From contig NZ_BSTC01000018.1 of the NCBI RefSeq assembly GCF_030269305.1, positions 1-64,000 of the forward strand: DNA of 64,000 nucleotides, read 5' to 3'. The notes below the pieces were generated by a model. It was not told the origin of the DNA. It saw only the letters and a list, made by a program, of their open reading frames with translations, and made no database searches. The position numbers and the translations under genes were made by a program. This stretch comes from Kineosporia sp. NBRC 101731 (GTDB lineage: Bacteria > Actinomycetota > Actinomycetes > Actinomycetales > Kineosporiaceae). Positions 38,066-46,096 of this stretch are shown in pieces (the stretch's first letter is position 1; every line of letters starts with the position of its first letter).

Positions 38066-38733
38066 TACCTACCCCGATCGGCACCGCCACCACCGCCCAG
38101 GCCCAGGCCATGTCACTGCTGCGCATCAGTGTGCTGGCGGCCGATCAGCTCGACGAGGCCGGCGTGGTCAACCTGGTCGGCCGGCGACCCGAGTTGATCC
38201 TGCAGCCGATGAACCGTCTGGCCGAGGCGGACGTGCTGGTGGTGGTCGCCCATGCCCTCACCGCCCAGCTGCTGCGCCAGACCCGCGACCTGGTGGCCGG
38301 GCGGGACCTCCCGATCGCCACGATCCTCGAGCGTTTCGGCGAGGTCGACCTGCTCACGGCGGTCGAGGTGGGGTTGCGGGGCGTGCTCTGGCGCTCGCAG
38401 GTCACCGCCCACCGGTTCACCTCGCTGATCCGCACGGTCTCGACCGGCGACAGCGATCTGCCCCGCGAGGTGCAGAGCCGTCTGGTGCGCGACATGGCCG
38501 AGCTCCAGCGGTCGGTGCTGATCCCTCGCGGCCTCACCCCCTCAGGGCTGGAGCGCCGGGAGGTAGAGGTGCTCGCACTCATCGCCGACGGTCTCGACAC
38601 CGCCGAGATTGCCGAGCGCATGCAGTATTCCGAGCGCACGGTGAAGAATATCCTGTCCGGGGTGATGGCCCGGCTGGGCCTGCGCAACCGCTCTCACGCG
38701 GTGGCCTACGCACTGAGGGCCGGTTTGCTCTAG
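38062..38733 (+). CDS. LuxR-type regulator with degenerate receiver domain (second of tandem pair)
   Basis: A 223-residue paralogue of the preceding protein. It has a receiver-like N-terminus (LRISVLAADQLDEAGVVNLV) again lacking the acceptor Asp (DVLVVVAHAL) and a C-terminal LuxR helix-turn-helix (EVEVLALIADGLDTAEIAER, then MQYSERTVKNIL). The GTG overlaps the upstream stop by 4 bp, so the pair is translationally coupled and could form a heterodimer. Confidence 0.82.
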   Translation: MIPTPIGTATTAQAQAMSLLRISVLAADQLDEAGVVNLVGRRPELILQPMNRLAEADVLVVVAHALTAQLLRQTRDLVAGRDLPIATILERFGEVDLLTAVEVGLRGVLWRSQVTAHRFTSLIRTVSTGDSDLPREVQSRLVRDMAELQRSVLIPRGLTPSGLERREVEVLALIADGLDTAEIAERMQYSERTVKNILSGVMARLGLRNRSHAVAYALRAGLL

Positions 38734-38755
38734 TCGATGACCCGCAGGACAGGTC

Positions 38756-39358
38756 CTAGCAGCCGTTCTGCAGGGCGACCTTCGCGTAGCCCAGGGTCTG
38801 GCGCACGTACTGGTAGGTCCAGTTCAGCGGGCGGATGCTCAGGGGTGCCTCGAGCATCAGCAAAGTGCCCGGGTAGCAGCGGTCCACGATCGATCGGGTA
38901 CGGCTGATGTGATATGTGGCCGCCACCACGCCCACCCGGTCCCAGCCGTTCTCCTGCGCCAGGCGTCCTAGTTCGCGGGCTTCGCCCCGGGTGGTCATCG
39001 GGTCGGGCCGGAAGCAGATCAGCTGGTAATCGGCCGGTTTCGAGGCGCACAGGTCGTGCACCGGCTGGAAGTCCGGATCGTCGGTGGGGTAGGGGTCGGA
39101 CACGATCAGTACGGACGCCTTGCCCTGCTCCACCAGTTGCTGCGCGTAGAAGGCCGTCTCGGTGCGGCCACCGAGAGCCAGGATCGCGTCGACGCTCTCG
39201 CCGTCTGCCAGCGTGTCGGTGCGGGGGAACGAGTACAGCCGGCCTCCGGTCGGCACGATCACCAGCACGGCCACCACCAGGAAAATCGCCAGACGCCGGG
39301 GCCAGCGGCGCGGGGGCAGGCTCGTGACGGCGCCGCGATTCTCAGGCTTCTCAGGCAT
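38756..39358 (-). CDS. DUF218 (YdcF/SanA-like) membrane protein
   Basis: A 200-residue protein with one N-terminal membrane helix (about residues 20-38, RLAIFLVVAVLVIVPTGG) and an extracellular DUF218 domain (ILALGGRTETAFYAQQLVEQ; VGVVAATYHISRTRSIV). DUF218 proteins are implicated in envelope integrity; the reaction is unknown. The ATG at 39358 overlaps the end of the fructosamine-kinase gene by 8 bp. The longer open frame upstream is shadow of that gene. Confidence 0.78.
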   Translation of the reverse strand: MPEKPENRGAVTSLPPRRWPRRLAIFLVVAVLVIVPTGGRLYSFPRTDTLADGESVDAILALGGRTETAFYAQQLVEQGKASVLIVSDPYPTDDPDFQPVHDLCASKPADYQLICFRPDPMTTRGEARELGRLAQENGWDRVGVVAATYHISRTRSIVDRCYPGTLLMLEAPLSIRPLNWTYQYVRQTLGYAKVALQNGC

Positions 39359-40157
39359 ACGACCGGGCCACCCGGGTCGCCTGCTCTCCGTACGACGCCC
39401 CGAACAGCACCGCGTGCACCAGCAACGGGTGCACCTGGTGCAGGGGCCGGCGGTCTCGCCAGCCGTCCGCCAAGGGGGCCGTCTCCTGGTACCCGTCGAG
39501 CACGCTCTCCAGGTGGGGCAGGCCGAACAGGGCGAGCATGGCCAGGTCGGTCTCCGGGTGGCCACCGTGGGCGGCGGGATCGATGACCACGGCGCCCACC
39601 GGCGTCCACAAGACGTTGCCCGACCACAGATCTCCGTGCAGGCGGGCAGGTTTCGTTTCCGGGCCGGTCAGTGCCGGGTCACCTTCGCGCAGTCGGTCGC
39701 ACAGATTGAGGACGAGGTTCAGCCCGCTCCCGCTCAGCCCTCCGCAAGCCTGCGCGGCGCGTGCGAAGGGCTCCACGCGGCTGCGCGCGTAGAAGTCCCC
39801 CCAGTGCGGCGGGGGTTCGGTGAGGTGCGGCAGGGGCAGCGTGGCGATGAACCCGTCGGCGACGCCCGGAGGTGCGCAGCCGTGGTGCGGTGCCCCCGCG
39901 CGGTGGGTGAGGGCGAGTCGACGGCCGAACTCACGGGCCGCCTCGGGCGTCGGGCTCACGATGGGGTAGCGGGGCAGAATGATGGACGAGGTGGTCACCT
40001 CGAGCACGTCGGCCACCGGTGTGCCACCGGCCTGGGTGGCTGCGCCGAGCCAGCGTAGGCCGGCCGCCTCGACCGGGTAGAAACCGGCCGGGGCGTTCGG
40101 GTCCTGCTTGGTGAAGGTGGTCACGTTGGTCACATTGGTCAGGTGGGGGAAGACCAT
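39351..40157 (-). CDS. Fructosamine-3-kinase family protein
   Basis: A 268-residue kinase-fold protein. The family signature RLHGDLWSGNVLW carries the catalytic Asp, and VIDPAAHGGHPETDLAML carries the metal-binding Asp and the characteristic ETDLAM. Members phosphorylate sugar-protein adducts (fructosamine/ribulosamine) and lead to their removal. The ATG at 40157 directly follows the TAA of the phosphatase gene. This pairing with a low-Mr phosphatase is known: such phosphatases can supply or repair ribulosamine/erythrulosamine substrates, so a joint protein-repair role is a reasonable guess. Confidence 0.88.
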   Translation of the reverse strand: MVFPHLTNVTNVTTFTKQDPNAPAGFYPVEAAGLRWLGAATQAGGTPVADVLEVTTSSIILPRYPIVSPTPEAAREFGRRLALTHRAGAPHHGCAPPGVADGFIATLPLPHLTEPPPHWGDFYARSRVEPFARAAQACGGLSGSGLNLVLNLCDRLREGDPALTGPETKPARLHGDLWSGNVLWTPVGAVVIDPAAHGGHPETDLAMLALFGLPHLESVLDGYQETAPLADGWRDRRPLHQVHPLLVHAVLFGASYGEQATRVARSYA

Positions 40158-40673
40158 TTACGCGGGGTGCCCCTGACGCTCGTCGAGGTAGTCGACGATG
40201 CCGTCGACCGCGGCCTCGATCTGCTCGATCATCTCGACGAACTCGGAGTTCTGGGCGCTGCGGTCGTAGTACGGGTCGGGTACGTCGAGGCGCCGGTCGT
40301 CGTCGGACACGTCTTCCAGGTCGAAGTCGAACGAGCGCAGCAGCCGGATCTTCGCCGCCGACTCCGCGTCGGGCGCCATCGCGTGCAGCTGCCGGAAGTG
40401 GCCGCGGTCGAGGGCGACGATCAGGTCGCGCTCGGCGAACAGGCTCTCGTGGAACTGCTGGGCCACGTGCTCGCTGCCGTCGTACCCGGCCCGCTTCAGA
40501 GCCCACACCGCACGCTCGTCGGCGCCGTCACCCACGTGATAGCTGTCGAGGCCCGTCGAGTCGACCTGTGCGGCCAACCCGGCGTCGTGGATGCGGGCCC
40601 GTGCGATCACCTCGGCCGAGGGAGAACGGCAGATGTTCCCCGTGCAGACAAAACAGATCCGGTACGGCGCCAT
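40158..40673 (-). CDS. Low molecular weight protein-tyrosine phosphatase
   Basis: A 171-residue cytoplasmic phosphatase. The active-site loop CTGNICRSP (C-x5-R) is near the N-terminus and the general-acid Asp is in VPDPYYD. A GAGGGAG lies one base before an ATG at 40682 but ten bases before the ATG at 40673, so the latter is preferred; the difference is three residues. The gene leads a leftward run with the fructosamine-kinase and DUF218 genes. Confidence 0.92.
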   Translation of the reverse strand: MAPYRICFVCTGNICRSPSAEVIARARIHDAGLAAQVDSTGLDSYHVGDGADERAVWALKRAGYDGSEHVAQQFHESLFAERDLIVALDRGHFRQLHAMAPDAESAAKIRLLRSFDFDLEDVSDDDRRLDVPDPYYDRSAQNSEFVEMIEQIEAAVDGIVDYLDERQGHPA

Positions 40674-40715
40674 GTCGGCCATTCTCCCTCAGTCTTCCCT
40701 CAACCCGTGGCCCGG

Positions 40716-41729
40716 TCAGATGACCGGCTCGGACTCCGGGAACAGTCGCGCCAGCAGGTCGGAGAGGGTGATGACCCCGACGAACTGGCCGCCGTCCGTC
40801 ACCGTGGCCAGGTGACTGCGGGTCTCCCGCATCTGGTTCATCGCCTGGAACACCTTGGTCTGCGCCGGCAGCGTGTACACCGGGCGGGCCAGCGACTGCG
40901 CGGGGGCGTCGTCCGGGGCCAGCAGGGTGTCGCGCACGTGCACCACGGCGTTCATCGTGGCGCCCTCACCGATCAGGATGCGCAGGTGACCCGACGACAG
41001 CGAGGCCTCCCGCACGGCCCGCACGTCCGCGTCCGGCAGCACACTGGTCGTGCCCCCGTCGCGTCGCACCAGGTCACCCACGGTCAGGGTCTCCAGGTGC
41101 AGGGCGTTGTTCAGCCGGTCCGAGTACCCCGCCTCGAGCGATCCGACGCTGGCCGAGTGCTCGACCAGGCTGCGCAGCGCGGCCGGGTCGCGGCCCGAGG
41201 CGACCTGCTCGGCCGGGTCGACGTTCACCCGGCGCAGACACCAGTTGGCGATCGCGTTCAGCCCGTTCAGCAGCGGCCGGGTGAGCGCCATGAAACCCCG
41301 CATCGGCAGCGCCAGCAGCACGGCCGAGGTCTCGGGGTGCGCGATGGCCCACGACTTCGGCGCCATCTCACCCACCACCAGGTGCAGGAAGGTGACGATG
41401 ATCAGGGCCAGCACGAAACCGGCCACGTCGGCGGGCAGCTCACCCAGGCCCCAGTGCTCGAACATCGGGGTGAGCCAGTGGTGCACGGCCGGTTTGGTGA
41501 CCGCGCCGAGAGCCAGGGTGCAGGCTGTGATGCCGAGCTGTGAACCGGCCAGCAACACGGTCAGCTCGCTCGAGCTGCGCAGTGCGGCCCGGGCCGAACG
41601 GCTCGACGTGGCCAGGTCTTCCAGCCGGTGACGGCGGGCGGCCAGCAGCGCGAACTCGATCGCCACGAAGAAGGCGGACAGGGCGATCAGCGCGAAGGTC
41701 ACCGCGACGACCACGAACGGGTTGCTCAT
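40716..41729 (-). CDS. CNNM-domain/CBS-pair membrane protein (second of pair)
   Basis: A 337-residue protein of the TlyC/CorC family. The N-terminal CNNM/DUF21 domain has 3-4 membrane helices (FALIALSAFFVAIEFALLAA; LTVLLAGSQLGITACTLALG) and the conserved LVVGEMAPKSWAIAHPE. A CBS pair follows (about 215-335). No CorC_HlyC domain is seen, so it is shorter than its neighbour. Relatives are tied to Mg2+ or Na+/Mg2+ transport. The ATG overlaps the upstream stop by 4 bp, and the two proteins probably form a heteromer. Confidence 0.87.
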   Translation of the reverse strand: MSNPFVVVAVTFALIALSAFFVAIEFALLAARRHRLEDLATSSRSARAALRSSSELTVLLAGSQLGITACTLALGAVTKPAVHHWLTPMFEHWGLGELPADVAGFVLALIIVTFLHLVVGEMAPKSWAIAHPETSAVLLALPMRGFMALTRPLLNGLNAIANWCLRRVNVDPAEQVASGRDPAALRSLVEHSASVGSLEAGYSDRLNNALHLETLTVGDLVRRDGGTTSVLPDADVRAVREASLSSGHLRILIGEGATMNAVVHVRDTLLAPDDAPAQSLARPVYTLPAQTKVFQAMNQMRETRSHLATVTDGGQFVGVITLSDLLARLFPESEPVI

Positions 41730-43105
41730 GCCTCCACCTCCTCGTCGGTCTTCTTCTCGTCGATGCGCAGGCGCAGTTCGACCGGCACGTGCCGCTCCAC
41801 CCGCATCACCTCCGCGGACATCACGTAGACGGGTGGGTCGCCGTCGAGGGCCAGCAGGGCCGGGTCGGTGGGCAGTTCCACCTCGACCACCGTGCCCACC
41901 CCCGGTAGCGAACCGTGGCGGGCGATGACCAGACCGGCCAGGGTCTCGAAGTCACCCCGCGGAAGTTCGCTGTCCACGGCCCGTTCCGCCTCGTCCAGCG
42001 GCGTTGAACCGGCCAGCAGCCAGGTGCCGTCGTCGGCCTGCGGCCGCCGCAGACGCTTGCCCGCATCCGCCGGGTCGTGCTCGTCGGTGATCTCGCCGAC
42101 CAGTTCCTCGGCCAGGTCTTCCGACGTGATCAGACCGGCGAGACCGCCCCACTCGTCGAGCACGCAGGCCAGCTGGGCGCGTTTGATCACCAGCAGTTGC
42201 AACAGGGAGGTCAGCGGCATGGTGGTCGGTACCAGGGTGGCGGGACGCATGATGTCCGTCGCCGTTCCGGCGTGATCGGCCGGCAGCACCAGCACGTCCT
42301 GCAGGTGCACGACACCGAGGACCTCGTCGTCGGGTCCGAGCACCGGGTAACGACTGTGGCCCTTGCTCATCAGCTCGCGCACCCGGGTGATCGGGTCGTC
42401 GGAGTGCACCACCCCGACCGCGGTGCGCGGGATCATCGCGTGCTGCACGTCTTGCTGCGGGAAGTCGAGAATGCGGTCGAGCAGCAGGGACAGCTCCGGG
42501 GGCAGGTCACCGCTCTGCGCCGACTCCGCCACGATGTGCTCCAGGTCGCGGGCCGTGGCCGAGTGCTCCACGTCGTGCGCCGGCTCGATGCCCAGCACCT
42601 TCAGCAGGGCGTTCGAGGACTTGTCGAAGATCTGGATCAGCCAGCCGAAGACGGTCAGGTAGGCGCTGGTCGATCCGGCCAGCCAGAGGGCGACCGGGTC
42701 GGGGCGGGCGATGGCCAGGTTCTTCGGGAACAGCTCACCGAAGATCATCTGCACGGCGGTGGAGAACAGCAGGGCCAGCACGGTGCCGATGGCGATGCCG
42801 ACACCCGTGGGTACGCCGACGCCGCCCAGTGCCTCACCCAGGGCCTCGCCGATCAGCGGTTCGGCCACGTACCCGACGAGCAGGCCGGTGATCGTGATGC
42901 CCAGCTGGGCGCCCGACAACATGAACGACGTGCGCTGCGTGACCGTCAGGGCCCGCTCGGCCGCCGTGTCACCGGCGTCGGCCCGGGCCTTCAGCGCCGA
43001 CCGGTCCACCGCCATGTACGCGAATTCCTGGGCCACGAAGTATCCGGTGACGGCGGTGATCGCCAGTACCACCAGCACACCCAGGAGCAGGGACAGGACC
43101 CACAT
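41726..43105 (-). CDS. CNNM/CBS/CorC_HlyC membrane protein (first of pair)
   Basis: A 459-residue protein. It has a CNNM domain with four helices (TAVTGYFVAQEFAYMAVDRS; LSGAQLGITITGLLVGYVAE; MIFGELFPKNLAIARPD), a CBS pair (about 200-330, including IPRTAVGVV and LVGEITDEHDP after it) and a CorC_HlyC transporter-associated domain (about 350-440, LAGSTPLDEAERAVDSELPR). The family is associated with Mg2+ efflux or homeostasis. The ATG at 43105 overlaps the TAA of a 23-codon leader ORF (TAATG) and has GGGGGG just upstream, inside that ORF. Confidence 0.88.
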   Translation of the reverse strand: MWVLSLLLGVLVVLAITAVTGYFVAQEFAYMAVDRSALKARADAGDTAAERALTVTQRTSFMLSGAQLGITITGLLVGYVAEPLIGEALGEALGGVGVPTGVGIAIGTVLALLFSTAVQMIFGELFPKNLAIARPDPVALWLAGSTSAYLTVFGWLIQIFDKSSNALLKVLGIEPAHDVEHSATARDLEHIVAESAQSGDLPPELSLLLDRILDFPQQDVQHAMIPRTAVGVVHSDDPITRVRELMSKGHSRYPVLGPDDEVLGVVHLQDVLVLPADHAGTATDIMRPATLVPTTMPLTSLLQLLVIKRAQLACVLDEWGGLAGLITSEDLAEELVGEITDEHDPADAGKRLRRPQADDGTWLLAGSTPLDEAERAVDSELPRGDFETLAGLVIARHGSLPGVGTVVEVELPTDPALLALDGDPPVYVMSAEVMRVERHVPVELRLRIDEKKTDEEVEA

Positions 43106-43176
43106 TAGTTCGTTCCCCCCTTCACCGCGTCAGGATCGGCACAGTTCCGGGGGCCGGGATAGTCGTGGTCGTCCAT
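43105..43176 (-). CDS. Putative 23-codon Asp/Pro-rich leader peptide of the CNNM pair
   Basis: An ATG at 43176 opens a short frame, MDDHDYPGPRNCADPDAVKG plus three residues, whose TAA overlaps the ATG of the CNNM gene. Six of 23 residues are Asp and four Pro. The purine-rich stretch serving as the CNNM ribosome binding site lies inside it. A stop/start overlap implies that its translation affects the downstream gene. Asp/Pro-rich leaders are known in enterobacterial Mg2+ control, where they destabilise ribosomes at low Mg2+. The upstream ribosome binding site here (GAGAGCGAG) is only fair, and chance is possible. Confidence 0.4.
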   Translation of the reverse strand: MDDHDYPGPRNCADPDAVKGGTN

Positions 43177-43335
43177 CGCTCGCTCTCATAGGGGCTGTAT
43201 CTCCCGGGCACAACGCGTCATCGGCGCAGGCAGTTCCCAGGTTCACCCGGATTGCGCAGAGAGCTGGCGGGATCAGGGCCCGCGCCCCAGGCCCGCCCTG
43301 GGCATCGTGACGGTGCTGCTCCCCCCAACTTCGTT

Positions 43336-43395
43336 CGTGATCAGGCAAAGTGTCCCCGGGGTGCCAGAACGCCGGGGACACTTTGCCTGATCACG
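43336..43395. repeat. Palindromic hairpin element, copy D
   Basis: Perfect 24-bp arms (43336-43359 and 43372-43395) with a 12-base loop. The ends CGTGATCA and the inner CCCCGG are as in copies B and C, while four internal positions differ in a compensatory way on both arms. It lies 8 bp after the aldo/keto reductase stop on that gene's 3' side. Confidence 0.92.
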
Positions 43396-43403
43396 AGAGG
43401 GCT

Positions 43404-44267
43404 TTAGATGCCGATGGCGTCCAGCTCGGCCACCGTGGCCGCGTCCAGGGAGATACCGGCCGCGGCCACGTTCTCGTGCAGGTGCGCCACGCTCGAAGTG
43501 CCCGGGATCAGCAGGATGTTCGGTGAGCGCTGGAGCAACCAGGCCAGGGCCACGGCCATCGGCCGGGTCCCGAGCCGCTGCGCCACGGCGCTCAGCGTGT
43601 CCGACTGCAAGGGCGAGAAGCCACCCAGCGGGAAGTACGGCGCATACGAGATGCCCTGCACCGCGAGCGACTCGATGAGCGCATCGTCTTCGCGGTGGGC
43701 CAGGTTGTAGAGGTTCTGCACCGTCACCACCGGCGCGATGCCCTGAGCCTGGGCCACCTGCCCGGCCGTCACCGTGCTCACCCCGAGGTGCCGGATCTTG
43801 CCCTCGGCCTGGAGCTGCGCCAGAGCGGTGAACTTGTCCTCGATCGAGCCGGGCACCGGGGAGTGCTCACCGCCGACCCGCAGGTTGACCACATCCAGCG
43901 TGTCCACCCCGAGCCGCCGCAGGTTGTCGTGCACCTGCTGCTTCAGCTGCTCCGGCTCCCGGTGCTGGAGCCAGCCGCCGGTCTCGTCGCGCACCGCACC
44001 GACCTTGGTGACCACCGTGAGGCCGTCGTAGGGGTGCAGCGCCTCGCGGATCAGTTCGTTGGTGATGTGCGGACCGTAGAAGTCGGCCGTGTCGATGTGG
44101 GTGATACCGATCTCGGGCAGTGCGCGCAGCACGGCCAGGGCCTCGTCACGGTCCTTCGGGGGACCGAACACCCCCGGACCCGCGAGCTGCATGGCGCCGT
44201 AGCCCGTCCGGGTCACGGTCAGATCGCCCATCGGATAGGTGCCACCGGGAAGAGTTGTCTGCGTCAT
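43404..44267 (-). CDS. Aldo/keto reductase
   Basis: A 287-residue NADPH-dependent (alpha/beta)8-barrel enzyme. The catalytic tetrad region ITHIDTADFYGPHITNELIR contains Asp and Tyr, with VVTKVG supplying Lys, and the cofactor-binding C-terminal LLIPGTSSVAHLHENV is clear. The usual His of the tetrad appears to be replaced (VVNLRVGG), as in a subset of the family. Substrate unknown. The ATG at 44267 has GGAG ten bases upstream; a GTG at 44276 would sit too close to it. The gene is divergent from the ribokinase-like gene. Confidence 0.87.
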   Translation of the reverse strand: MTQTTLPGGTYPMGDLTVTRTGYGAMQLAGPGVFGPPKDRDEALAVLRALPEIGITHIDTADFYGPHITNELIREALHPYDGLTVVTKVGAVRDETGGWLQHREPEQLKQQVHDNLRRLGVDTLDVVNLRVGGEHSPVPGSIEDKFTALAQLQAEGKIRHLGVSTVTAGQVAQAQGIAPVVTVQNLYNLAHREDDALIESLAVQGISYAPYFPLGGFSPLQSDTLSAVAQRLGTRPMAVALAWLLQRSPNILLIPGTSSVAHLHENVAAAGISLDAATVAELDAIGI

Positions 44268-44371
44268 GACCGCCACTCTCCGCCTGACCTGCGAGTACAG
44301 GGAGTGCCCCCGCCACCCTGGGAGTGTCAGGACCTAGGCTGTCGTCCTTTCTCGCCAAGGAGGCTGTAGGG

Positions 44372-45277
44372 ATGTCCGTCGTGGTCGTCGGCAGTGTGAA
44401 TCTTGACCATGTGGTTCGCGCGCCCCGGATCCCCGGGCCGGGGGAGACCATCCTCGGCACCGACGTCGCCGAGCACCCGGGCGGCAAGGGCGCGAACCAG
44501 GCCGTCGGGGCAGGTCGCAGCGGCGCGCAGACGGTTTTCGTCGGGGCCTTGGGAGACGACGCGGCGGCTGCCCGCCTGCTGTCCGAACTGCGCGGGGCCG
44601 GTGTGGACACCCGCACCCGCACGGCGTCGGTCCCGACCGGCACGGCCTGGATCACGGTCGGCGACGACGGTGAGAACGTCATCATCGTGGTGCCCGGCGC
44701 CAACGCGTCCATCACCGAACTCACCGAACCCGAACGCGAGATCGTCGCCTCGGCGCGCATTCTGCTGATGCAGCAGGAGATTCCGCAGAGCTCGATGGTA
44801 GACGCCGCCCGCACCGCCCAGGGCCTGGTCCTCCTCAACGCGGCCCCCACCCGGGAGGTCTCTCCCGATCTGCTCGCGCTCGTCGACGTCCTCATCGTCA
44901 ACGAGCACGAGGCGGCCGACCTGAACGGCGCTCCCGCCCCCGCCGGAGAGCTCATAGTCCGCCTGCTGGAACAGGTTCCGGCCGTGGTGCTGACGCTGGG
45001 CGCACAGGGATCGATGATCGCGGTGCGGGGGAGCGACCCGGTCGCGATCCCCGCCCACCGGGTGCGCGCCGTCGACACCACCGGAGCGGGCGACGCGTTC
45101 TGCGGCGCGCTCGCGGCCGAGCTCGACCGCTCCGAATCCGCCGTTGACCTGCTCGAACGACTCACGGCGGCGGCCCGTTTCGCCACCTCGGTGAGCGCGC
45201 TGGCGGTACAGCGACCGGGCGCGGCCAGTGGCATCCCGACCCGCGACGAGGTGCTGAAGGCCTACCCGGCAGGCTGA
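44372..45277 (+). CDS. rbsK: PfkB-family sugar kinase, probable ribokinase
   Basis: A 301-residue kinase. The first PfkB signature is GGKGANQAVGAGRSGAQTVF, and the second is DTTGAGDAFCGALAAEL with the catalytic Asp. GSVNLDHVVR near the N-terminus and the length fit ribokinase, which phosphorylates D-ribose at O5. The ATG at 44372 follows AAGGAGG with 8-base spacing. It could equally act on another pentose; no ribose transporter is adjacent, although a multi-sugar ABC system lies 3 kb downstream. Confidence 0.85.
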   Translation: MSVVVVGSVNLDHVVRAPRIPGPGETILGTDVAEHPGGKGANQAVGAGRSGAQTVFVGALGDDAAAARLLSELRGAGVDTRTRTASVPTGTAWITVGDDGENVIIVVPGANASITELTEPEREIVASARILLMQQEIPQSSMVDAARTAQGLVLLNAAPTREVSPDLLALVDVLIVNEHEAADLNGAPAPAGELIVRLLEQVPAVVLTLGAQGSMIAVRGSDPVAIPAHRVRAVDTTGAGDAFCGALAAELDRSESAVDLLERLTAAARFATSVSALAVQRPGAASGIPTRDEVLKAYPAG

Positions 45278-45618
45278 TGCGCCAGCAGCATCACGACCGC
45301 GATGGCCAGATCACAACCGACCACCCAGTAACAGGTTTCGGTCAGCAGCTGGCGGTAGTGCAGGACCGACCGGGTCAGGACGAGCGACACCAGGCCCGCG
45401 GTGACGAACGGTGCGACGACCAGGCCTGCTGTGAGCAGGGCCGCGTCGATCGACTCGGCGCCGCGGGCCCGGTCGTCCGCGGTGAGCAGGACGATCGCCT
45501 CCAGGGTCACGGTGAGGGTCAGGGTGCCGACGGTGAGCAGACCCGCTCTGAGGGTGTCGATGTACTGCCGGTACTGCCGGTAGCGCACAGGCCGGCGAGG
45601 TGTCCCTGCCTTGTTCAC
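45262..45618 (-). CDS. Small membrane protein of unknown function
   Basis: A 118-residue protein with about three predicted membrane helices (LLTVGTLTLTVTLEAIVLL; LLTAGLVVAPFVTAGLVSLV; CYWVVGCDLAIAVVMLLA) after a short basic N-terminus (NKAGTPRRPVRYRQYRQY). I do not recognise a family. The GTG at 45618 has GAGGAT upstream; the frame opens at an ATG at 45705 with a less protein-like extension. The 3' end overlaps that of the convergent ribokinase gene by 16 bp. Confidence 0.6.
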   Translation of the reverse strand: MNKAGTPRRPVRYRQYRQYIDTLRAGLLTVGTLTLTVTLEAIVLLTADDRARGAESIDAALLTAGLVVAPFVTAGLVSLVLTRSVLHYRQLLTETCYWVVGCDLAIAVVMLLAHQPAG

Positions 45619-46096
45619 GCGCCATCCTCGATCCCCGCTGCGAACTGCTCCGATAGCGCTCAGTTTATGGTGCGTCACGGGGTGTTTCGGCAAGGACGAG
45701 GGCATGAACGGTGCATCGCGGACATCCGGTGCGCCCGACGCTCGCCAACCGCTGGTGGTCTTGAATCGTCCATTCGTCGCGCTTGGGCTACCGTTCGTCG
45801 TGCGGTGACCAAATCGTTGTCACTTCAGCCACATCCGTTCCGGTTTCAGAGTCGCCAAAAGACCCGGATGGCGCGGGACTCGTTAACGGTCACAAATGCG
45901 CAGCTCAGAGTGCAGTACCCGTTACAACACGAAGAGTTTTGCCCCTTTTGAGCTGCGGTGCAGCCCCTGCCGAGGGTTGCGCGCAAGGGCCGAAAGGTGT
46001 CCTTGACAGCGGTGTGGCGCGTACCTCAAGCTCACACCCCAGCGAGCGTTGTTAACGTTCACAATGTTGGTGTTGAGTACGTCGAAGGAGACGACC
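45619..46096. promoter_or_regulatory. Arabinose-locus control region with two LacI-type operators
   Basis: This 478-bp stretch has no convincing gene. TGTTAACGTTCACA at 46050-46063 is a near-perfect dyad around AACGTT, matching 12 of 14 positions to its own complement and typical of LacI/AraR-family operators. CGTTAACGGTCACA at 45881-45894 is a related second site about 170 bp upstream, so looping is possible. TTGACA at 46003-46008 is a candidate -35 box, but no good -10 follows. A LacI-family gene lies at the far end of the same locus (53249). Confidence 0.6.

Noticed and set aside
43177-43335. Possible Mg2+ or other riboswitch upstream of the CNNM genes
   Set aside because: I compared the leader by eye with M-box and ydaO motifs as I remember them and found no convincing match; only the short leader ORF is supported.
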